Source of the DNA: an uncultured Oscillospiraceae bacterium
GTDB lineage: Bacteria > Bacillota > Clostridia > Oscillospirales > Oscillospiraceae
NCBI GenBank assembly: GCA_910585815.1
Contig: CAJUFJ010000082.1
Coordinates: 1-9,846, forward strand
Direction: 5' to 3'
DNA: 9,846 bases
Below are positions 5,617 through 9,846 of the stretch, one piece after another (the stretch's first letter is position 1; every line of letters starts with the position of its first letter). Position numbers and translations under genes: made by a program. The notes under the pieces were generated by a model. The model was not told where the DNA came from. It did no database searches and saw only the letters and a program-made list of their open reading frames with translations.

Positions 5617-6318
5617 GCCCTGTATTTTGGCGTTGACCAGCCCCAGCAACAGCAAATGGGCGGGGTAAAAGACGTACCACAGGTATTTGTCCCCCGGAAA
5701 GGCAAGGCCCCTTTTGCCGTTGTAGCAGAAGGTGAACGCCACCCCCAGCAGGGGGCCCAAGGCGTTGATGCACAGCATATGGAACCAACGCCAGGTGAAC
5801 TGTTCCGAGAAAAACATCCAGATCAGCCTGTACCGGGACAGGGGCATGAGAAACAGCCACAGCAAGGCCTTTTTTCGGACGGGCCAGTGGTCCGTAAGAT
5901 AAAAGGCGAGGATGAACAGGATGTAGCGCCCTTTGCCCTCGGCAAGCGCGAAATGTTCAGCGGCAATTACCACCCCGGCGGCCAGCAGATACCCCAGCCC
6001 CGCCCGCTTCCCGTTGCCCCAGTCCATGAGCTTTAGGGTGAGCAGGCCCAGCAGCAGGGTAAACATGATGCTGCCGTGGAAGCCGAACAGGAGATAATAG
6101 GGGTACTCCGCCAGACAGGCGAAAATCAGCAGCCGCAGGGCGTACCGTTTCAAATTCCGGGTGTGCCAGTAACCGTTGGCGATGGAGAATAGAAAGATGG
6201 GAGCGGCGATGCGGCCGATGTAGTCTGCGGCAAAAGGCAGGTCCAGAGGCCAGACATAAGTCGCATGGTCCCACAGCATGGACAGCAGGGCGACGACTTT
6301 TAACGCGAAAAAACTCAT
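5608..6318 (-). CDS. TraX family membrane protein
   Basis: 236 residues forming about seven or eight membrane helices. Family signs of TraX: LKVVALLSMLWDHATYV at the start (the conserved DH in helix 1), GRIAAPIFLFSIANGYWHTRN (about 35-55), LAEYPYYLLFG, GSIMFTLLLGLLTLKL, and a C-terminal WYVFYPAHLLLLGLV. TraX of F plasmid N-acetylates pilin; chromosomal homologues in Firmicutes have no known pilus role and are presumed membrane acyltransferases, so no substrate is assigned. Nothing conjugative surrounds it. Start is uncertain: ATG at 6318 lies 12 nt from an AAGGA box, while TTG at 6324 lies 6 nt from it and would add MS. It is single, divergent from rbgA and convergent with the unknown gene at 4498. 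Confidence 0.88.
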   Translation of the reverse strand: MSFFALKVVALLSMLWDHATYVWPLDLPFAADYIGRIAAPIFLFSIANGYWHTRNLKRYALRLLIFACLAEYPYYLLFGFHGSIMFTLLLGLLTLKLMDWGNGKRAGLGYLLAAGVVIAAEHFALAEGKGRYILFILAFYLTDHWPVRKKALLWLFLMPLSRYRLIWMFFSEQFTWRWFHMLCINALGPLLGVAFTFCYNGKRGLAFPGDKYLWYVFYPAHLLLLGLVNAKIQGLW

Positions 6319-6366
6319 AGACAATCAGGTTCCTTTCTGTTTGAGATACCGGAAGGATACCAGATA

Positions 6367-6400
6367 TTTCTTACAAAAAAGCGGTCAGGTTTCTTACAAA
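6367..6400. repeat. Pair of 11-bp direct repeats between traX-like gene and rbgA
   Basis: TTTCTTACAAA occurs at 6367-6377 and again at 6390-6400, a period of 23 bp, about two helical turns. The pair sits in the 106-bp divergent region between the TraX-like gene and rbgA, just upstream of the rbgA ribosome binding site. It could be an operator read by a dimeric regulator, or chance in an AT-richer spacer. A possible plus-strand -35 (TTGAGA at 6341-6346) lies upstream, with only a weak -10. Confidence 0.45.
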
Positions 6401-6424
6401 TTTCTGAATTTCAGGAGGTCCCCT

Positions 6425-7306
6425 ATGAACATCCAATGGTATCCCGGCCACATGACCAAGACCCGGCGTCAGATCGAGGCCGACCTGAAGCTGGTGGACG
6501 TGGTGGTGGAGATTATCGACGCCCGCATCCCGGCCTCCAGCCGCAACCCGGACATTGACGCCATCTGCGCCGGCAAGCCCCGCTTGATTGTCCTCAACCG
6601 GGCGGATCAGGCCGACCCCGCCCAGAACAGGGCCTGGGGGGCCTGCTTCCGGAGCCAGGGCCACTCCGTGCTGGAGACCGACGCCCGTTCCGGCCGGGGG
6701 ATCAATCAGTTTTCCGCCGTGGTCCAGGGGGTGCTCCGGGACCAGATTACCAAATGGCGGGAGAAGGGCCAGGTGGGCCGTCCGGTCCGGGCTATGGTGG
6801 TGGGGGTGCCCAACGTGGGCAAGTCCACCTTTATCAACAAGGTGGCTAAAAAGAAGTCGGCCAAGGCCAGCGACCGCCCCGGCGTCACCCGGGGCAAGCA
6901 GTGGGTCCACGTGGACCAGGGGCTGGACCTGCTGGATACCCCCGGCATCCTCTGGCCCAAGTTCGAGGACGAGACCACCGGCATGAATCTGGCCTTTACT
7001 GGGGCGGTGAAGGACGAAATTATGGACGTGGAGACCCTTGGCTGTCACTTCATGGCCCTGCTGGGGGAGCGCTACCCCCAGGCGCTGATGGACGGCTACA
7101 AGCTCCCCCAGGTGCCAAGCCGGGAGGCGGGGGAGAACGACGTGGCCTGGGGCTACCGGCTCCTCCAGGCCTGCGCTGCCAAGCGGGGGATGCGGGTGTC
7201 CGGCGGGGACTTCGACACCGAGCGCATGGCCCGGGTCCTGCTGGACGAGTACCGGGGGAGCAAGCTGGGCCGGTTCACCCTGGAGGTGCCACCCGGCACA
7301 GAATGA
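6425..7306 (+). CDS. rbgA: Ribosome biogenesis GTPase RbgA (YlqF)
   Basis: 293 residues. RbgA is a GTPase needed for late 50S subunit assembly in Firmicutes, releasing from the pre-50S when its GTPase is activated. The circular permutation is plain: the G4 motif NRAD (58-61) and G5-like DARSGRG (86-92) come before G1 GVPNVGKST (127-135), then G2 with T155 in RPGVTRG, then G3 DTPG (171-174). The N-terminal WYPGHMTKTRR (5-15) is diagnostic; the His there and the C-terminal helical domain (about 190-293) contact rRNA. NRAD replaces the commoner NKxD, a tolerated variant. The frame is open upstream to 6278, but AGGAGG lies 6 nt before the ATG at 6425. No clear intrinsic terminator follows. It is normally grouped near rplS in Firmicutes, in line with rplS 2 kb away. 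Confidence 0.96.
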   Translation: MNIQWYPGHMTKTRRQIEADLKLVDVVVEIIDARIPASSRNPDIDAICAGKPRLIVLNRADQADPAQNRAWGACFRSQGHSVLETDARSGRGINQFSAVVQGVLRDQITKWREKGQVGRPVRAMVVGVPNVGKSTFINKVAKKKSAKASDRPGVTRGKQWVHVDQGLDLLDTPGILWPKFEDETTGMNLAFTGAVKDEIMDVETLGCHFMALLGERYPQALMDGYKLPQVPSREAGENDVAWGYRLLQACAAKRGMRVSGGDFDTERMARVLLDEYRGSKLGRFTLEVPPGTE

Positions 7307-7393
7307 TTTTGTGATATGATGTGGGGTGGGGCTCCGCCCTTGCCGGGAATGTCCTGCCGTGCATTTATCGCGTTTGCAAGAATTGGAACGCTT

Positions 7394-7470
7394 TGTAGGG
7401 GCGGCCTGTGGCCGCCCGTTTATGACAAGCAGATACATTCTTTTGGCGGGCGGCCACAGGCCGCCCCTAC
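7394..7470. repeat. Palindromic repeat element, copy 2
   Basis: A 24-bp perfect inverted repeat (7395-7418 against 7447-7470) has the same arms as copy 1. The left arm has the full 25 bases; the last base of the right arm is changed (G at 7471 instead of A). The 28-nt spacer differs from that of copy 1 except for an initial T-T/C-AT and a TTTTGG end, so arms are conserved and loops diverge. AACGCTT occurs directly left (7387-7393) and 4 nt right (7475-7481) of the element, a possible but imperfect target duplication. Confidence 0.93.
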
Positions 7471-7524
7471 GGGAAACGCTTACCCCAGTGTCAACCGCGG
7501 GGACAACGGCATAGACTGATGCGA

Positions 7525-7586
7525 GAGGGGAACGGAAGTTCCCCTCCCGGCTATTTCTGCGGGGCGGATGGAGTTCCCCCCAGAAA
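7525..7586 (+). promoter_or_regulatory. Two-hairpin leader upstream of the DUF3343 gene
   Basis: Hairpin 1: GAGGGGAAC (7525-7533) against GTTCCCCTC (7538-7546), 9 bp with a GGAA loop. Hairpin 2: TTTCTG-C-GGGG (7554-7564) against CCCC-C-CAGAAA (7576-7586), 10 bp with one C-C mismatch. The GGGGAAC strand of hairpin 1 can pair equally with GTTCCCC at 7573-7579 inside hairpin 2, so two mutually exclusive folds exist. AAGGA, the ribosome binding site, directly follows and partly overlaps hairpin 2 (AAAGGA from 7584). This could regulate translation, but no known riboswitch or selenium element was recognised. Confidence 0.5.
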
Positions 7587-7598
7587 GGAAACTATGCC

Positions 7599-7853
7599 AT
7601 GCTCTATTATTTAATTGTATGCCGCTCGCTGACCTATGCTCAGCGCACCGCCGCGGCGCTGGAGCGGGCGGGAATCACCGCCCGGGTGCTGCGCTCCCCT
7701 AAGAGCATCTCCGGCGAGGGGTGCAGCCACTCGGTAAAAATATCCCAGCGCAATCTGCCCGACTCCCTGCGTATCCTCCAGCGGGTGGGGCTCACCCCCA
7801 AGCGGGTGTATATTACCGCCGGGGACGGCAGCTATCAGGAGGTGGCCCTGTGA
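7599..7853 (+). CDS. DUF3343 protein, putative Se/S carrier-like
   Basis: 84 residues, cytoplasmic. Matches the DUF3343 family (Pfam name putative Se/S carrier protein-like) in size and pattern: a first strand YYLIVCRS, a helix AQRTAAALERAGI, VLRSPKSISGEGCSHSVKI with the conserved GC (C42) likely to be the reactive cysteine, and a final strand. A second cysteine, C8, is also present. The family fold resembles small sulfur-relay proteins; a carrier role is a family-level proposal, not demonstrated. ATG at 7599 has AAGGA 9 nt upstream; an out-of-frame ATG at 7594 is ignored. Its stop overlaps the start of the cysteine desulfurase-like gene by 4 nt (GTGA), so the two are translationally coupled and probably act together. 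This pairing also occurs near selenium genes in other Firmicutes. Confidence 0.88.
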   Translation: MLYYLIVCRSLTYAQRTAAALERAGITARVLRSPKSISGEGCSHSVKISQRNLPDSLRILQRVGLTPKRVYITAGDGSYQEVAL

Positions 7854-8971
7854 TTTATCTGGACAGCGCCGCCACCACCATGCAGAAGCCCGCCGCCGTG
7901 GCGACGGCCACCGCCTGGGCCATCAACCACCTGGCCAGCCCGGGGCGGGGAGGACACTGGCCCGCCATGGCGGCGGCGGAAAAGGCCTTCGCCTGCCGGG
8001 AGGAGGCCGCCCAACTGTTTCATGTGAAAGACCCGGAGCGGGTGGTGTTCACCTTCAACGCCACCCACGGGCTGAACATCGCCATCAAGACCCTGGCCAG
8101 GCCGGGCAGCCGGGTGGTGATATCCGGCTATGAGCACAACGCCGTCACCCGTCCCCTCCACGCCCTGAAGGCGGATATCCGGGTGGCCCGGGGTCCGCTC
8201 TTTGACCAGGGGGCGGTGCTGGCCGCCTTCCGCCGGGAGCTGGACAAGGGGGCGGACCTGGCGGTATGCACCCATGTCTCCAATGTCTTCGGCTTCATCC
8301 TGCCCATCGAGGGCATCGCCGCCCTGTGCCGGGTGCGGGGGGTGCCGCTGATTATCGACGCCTCCCAGTCGGCGGGCTGCGTGCCCGTGGACTTCACCGG
8401 GCTGGGGGCGGCCTTCATCGCCATGCCGGGCCACAAGGGGCTGTACGGCCCTCAGGGCACCGGCCTGCTGCTGTGCGGTGTGGACCCCGCTCCCCTGCTG
8501 GAGGGGGGCACGGGCAGCGAGTCCCGGCGGCAGTCCATGCCCGACTTCCTGCCCGACCGCCTGGAGGCGGGCACCCACAACGTGGCCGGCATCGCCGGCC
8601 TGCTGGAGGGCCTGCGCTATGTAAACAACCTGGGGGTGGAGAATATCGCCGCCCAGGAGGCCGGGCTCATCCGAAGCATGGGAAAGGGCCTGTGTGCCAT
8701 CCCCGGCGTGACCGCCTTCCAGGCGGAGGACCCGGCGGTTCAGAGCGGGGTGCTCTCCTTCTGCGTGAAGGGGCGGGACTGCGAGGAGGTGGGGGAGGCC
8801 CTGGGCGGCCGGGGGATCGCCCTCCGGGCCGGGCTCCACTGCGCCCCCCTGGCCCACGAGACGGTGGGCACCTTGGAGACGGGCACCCTGCGGGCCAGCG
8901 TCTCCGCCTTTAACACCGAGCGGGAAATTGACCAGTTCCTCCGGGCCCTGGGGGAGATTGCGGGGGCCTGA
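7850..8971 (+). CDS. Aminotransferase class V / cysteine desulfurase family protein
   Basis: 373 residues, a PLP enzyme of the NifS/Csd group. It resembles the subgroup typified by Enterococcus faecalis EF2568 (TIGR01977), found with selenium-dependent hydroxylase genes. Such enzymes remove sulfur (or selenium) from cysteine (or selenocysteine) to give a persulfide and alanine. Motifs: VIYLDSAATT (1-10), H96 in GYEHNAVTRP stacking on PLP, D170 and Q173 in IIDASQSAG, the PLP lysine K196 in MPGHKGLYGPQG, GGTGSES (219-225), and the catalytic cysteine C331 in LRAGLHCAPLAH. The GTG start at 7850 overlaps the upstream TGA; AGGAGG lies 7 nt before it. The frame continues upstream to 7721 inside the DUF3343 gene, not used. 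No selD, yedF or scaffold gene is seen in the window, so the sulfur or selenium acceptor is unknown. Confidence 0.94.
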   Translation: MIYLDSAATTMQKPAAVATATAWAINHLASPGRGGHWPAMAAAEKAFACREEAAQLFHVKDPERVVFTFNATHGLNIAIKTLARPGSRVVISGYEHNAVTRPLHALKADIRVARGPLFDQGAVLAAFRRELDKGADLAVCTHVSNVFGFILPIEGIAALCRVRGVPLIIDASQSAGCVPVDFTGLGAAFIAMPGHKGLYGPQGTGLLLCGVDPAPLLEGGTGSESRRQSMPDFLPDRLEAGTHNVAGIAGLLEGLRYVNNLGVENIAAQEAGLIRSMGKGLCAIPGVTAFQAEDPAVQSGVLSFCVKGRDCEEVGEALGGRGIALRAGLHCAPLAHETVGTLETGTLRASVSAFNTEREIDQFLRALGEIAGA

Positions 8972-8990
8972 GCGCAATCTGCCGGAATGG

Positions 8991-9009
8991 GGGCGGCTGA
9001 CAGCCGCCC
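8991..9009 (+). terminator. Hairpin after the desulfurase gene, weak terminator
   Basis: A perfect 8-bp stem, GGGCGGCT (8991-8998) against AGCCGCCC (9002-9009), with a 3-nt loop, lies 19 nt after the stop at 8971. The following bases (TCATTTGC) contain only a short broken T-run, so termination may be incomplete. Its position between a finished operon and the cdaA promoter supports the call. Confidence 0.6.
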
Positions 9010-9065
9010 TCATTTGCTGCCGGAGACAGTTCCTAAAATTTTCACGGGGGAATTTGTCTTTATGG

Positions 9066-9094
9066 TTGCCAAACCTTTGGAAATATCGTATAAT
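9066..9094 (+). promoter_or_regulatory. Strong promoter of cdaA
   Basis: TTGCCA (9066-9071, 5 of 6) and a perfect TATAAT (9089-9094) are separated by exactly 17 nt, the best promoter in the window. The transcription start would be near 9101, leaving about 44 nt of leader before the GTG at 9145. Confidence 0.88.
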
Positions 9095-9099
9095 ACGAT
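9085..9099. promoter_or_regulatory. Palindrome over the cdaA -10 box, possible operator
   Basis: ATCGTAT-A-ATACGAT is a perfect 7-bp inverted repeat with a single central base, and it covers the whole TATAAT. A bound dimer would block RNA polymerase. A TATAAT is itself partly self-complementary, so part of the symmetry comes free, but the flanking ATCG/CGAT is not required by the promoter. Confidence 0.4.
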
Positions 9100-9144
9100 G
9101 ATGAAGTATTTTGCGCTCCGTGGATAAAAGACGAGGTGGGACCT

Positions 9145-9846
9145 GTGGCAGAGCCGTTTCACAACATACAGATATTTTTACAGTCCAATTTTCCTCTGCT
9201 TCAGCTCCAGCTGACAGATATTCTGGACATTGCCATCCTGTCCTTTGTCATCTACAAGCTGCTGTGGATGCTGCGTAAAACCAGCTCGGGCCGGGTGCTC
9301 CGGGGGCTGCTGATTCTGGGGCTGGCAATGGCGCTGTCCTCCTCCAACTTCCTGGGGCTCACCGCCACCAGCTGGCTGCTGGACCGGGTGGTGCAGTGGG
9401 GCATTGTGGTGCTGGCGGTCCTCTTTCAGCCGGAGATTCGCCGCTTTCTGGAGCGGATGGGCAGCGGCCGGCTGGGCCTTGTCTTCGCCTCCACCAAGGA
9501 GGCGGGCCAGGAGGTGGAGACCGCCATCCTCCAGACCACCGAGGCCTACACCGACCTGTCCCGGGACAAGGTGGGGGCGCTGATGGTCTTTGAGCGGCAG
9601 AACCTGCTGGACGACGTGATTAAAACGGGCACCGCCCTGGACTGCAGCGTGTCCAGCGAGCTGTTAAAGAACATATTCTGGAACAAGGCCCCCCTTCACG
9701 ACGGGGCGGTTATCGTCCGGGACGGCCGGATTGTGGGGGCGGGCTGTATGCTCCCCCTGTCAGGCAACGTGAACCTGAGCCGGGACCTGGGGATGCGCCA
9801 CCGGGCGGGCATCGGCATGAGCGAGCACTCCGACGCCGTGGTGGTC
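9145..9846 (+). CDS. cdaA: Diadenylate cyclase CdaA (3' end missing)
   Basis: The first 234 residues of a gene that runs off the window without a stop. CdaA makes cyclic di-AMP from two ATP at the membrane; c-di-AMP controls potassium and osmolyte transport and cell wall balance. Three membrane helices are visible (about 26-46, 51-69 and 78-97), then a short coiled linker (ERMGSGRLGLVF), then the DAC domain with APLHDGAVIV (DGA at 186-188) and MRHRAGIGMSEHSDA (RHR at 218-220), both active-site motifs. The usual protein is about 270-290 residues, so only the last part is missing. Start GTG at 9145 gives the expected N-terminus; GAGG lies about 8 nt upstream. In Firmicutes cdaR (YbbR domain) and glmM usually follow, and are expected just beyond the edge. 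Confidence 0.95.
   Translation, partial: MAEPFHNIQIFLQSNFPLLQLQLTDILDIAILSFVIYKLLWMLRKTSSGRVLRGLLILGLAMALSSSNFLGLTATSWLLDRVVQWGIVVLAVLFQPEIRRFLERMGSGRLGLVFASTKEAGQEVETAILQTTEAYTDLSRDKVGALMVFERQNLLDDVIKTGTALDCSVSSELLKNIFWNKAPLHDGAVIVRDGRIVGAGCMLPLSGNVNLSRDLGMRHRAGIGMSEHSDAVVV

Larger units (their letters stand above)
7307..7598 (+). other. 292-bp non-coding stretch between rbgA and the DUF3343 gene
   Basis: This stretch holds the second palindromic repeat (7394-7470) and a two-hairpin leader (7525-7586), listed separately. The first 85 nt after rbgA contain a GC-rich run (GGGGTGGGGCTCCGCCC) that can form only a short stem with no T-run, so I cannot name an rbgA terminator. A weak TAGACT near 7513 has no good -35 partner, so no promoter is called. 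A short open frame (7316-7519) crosses the repeat and is not a believable gene. Confidence 0.6.

Noticed and set aside
6371..7438. A 355-codon minus-strand open frame opposite rbgA
   Set aside because: Antisense to a certain rbgA; starts in repeat copy 2.
1612..7470. The two palindromes as CRISPR repeats or as ends of one composite transposon
   Set aside because: There are no short regular spacers, and the DNA between the copies is ordinary housekeeping sequence in mixed orientation with no transposase.
7835..9013. A 392-codon minus-strand open frame opposite the desulfurase gene
   Set aside because: Antisense to a certain PLP enzyme; the translation is repetitive Gly/His/Pro/Ala.

Overview
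The window is high-GC DNA (estimated by eye at about 60%) with Gram-positive features: AGGAGG-type ribosome binding sites, TTGxxx/TATAAT promoters, GTG starts, and a Firmicutes gene set (coaX-type pantothenate kinase, ECF vitamin uptake, RbgA, CdaA, DUF6054, DUF3343). Together with two copies of a GGGGCGGCC...GGCCGCCCC palindromic repeat, this points to a chromosome of a gut clostridium, most likely in the Oscillospiraceae (Flavonifractor/Lawsonibacter/Oscillibacter type). The genus is an inference.

Left part, minus strand, read from 4.0 kb down to 1. A sigma-A-type promoter at 3.9 kb drives an ECF S component (PanT-like) followed by coaX, type III pantothenate kinase. This is a compact uptake-and-phosphorylation unit for coenzyme A synthesis, closed by a strong intrinsic terminator. 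A second promoter just beyond the terminator starts ruvC, then ruvA, then a small membrane-anchored protein of unknown function, then a DUF6054 protein. The Holliday-junction genes ruvC and ruvA are separated by a 73-bp perfect palindromic element. No ruvB is present in the window. A different double-hairpin repeat lies at the left edge.

Middle, plus strand unless noted. rplS (ribosomal protein L19) diverges from panT, with its own promoter, leader and terminator. It is followed by a 372-residue protein I do not recognise. That gene converges on, and overlaps by 9 bp, a minus-strand TraX-family membrane protein. rbgA, the circularly permuted GTPase for 50S assembly, follows.

Right part, plus strand. 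A 292-bp non-coding stretch holds the second palindromic repeat and a two-hairpin leader with alternative pairings. It precedes a translationally coupled pair: a DUF3343 (putative Se/S carrier-like) protein and a class V aminotransferase/cysteine desulfurase, probably a sulfur or selenium handling module. Next comes a near-consensus promoter whose -10 box lies inside a perfect 15-bp palindrome. It drives cdaA, the membrane diadenylate cyclase making c-di-AMP, which runs off the right edge.

Most genes are housekeeping. The less explained parts are the repeats, the DUF3343/desulfurase leader, the cdaA operator-like palindrome, the genes downstream of ruvA, and the 372-residue orphan. I see no phage, CRISPR, defence or transposase genes.
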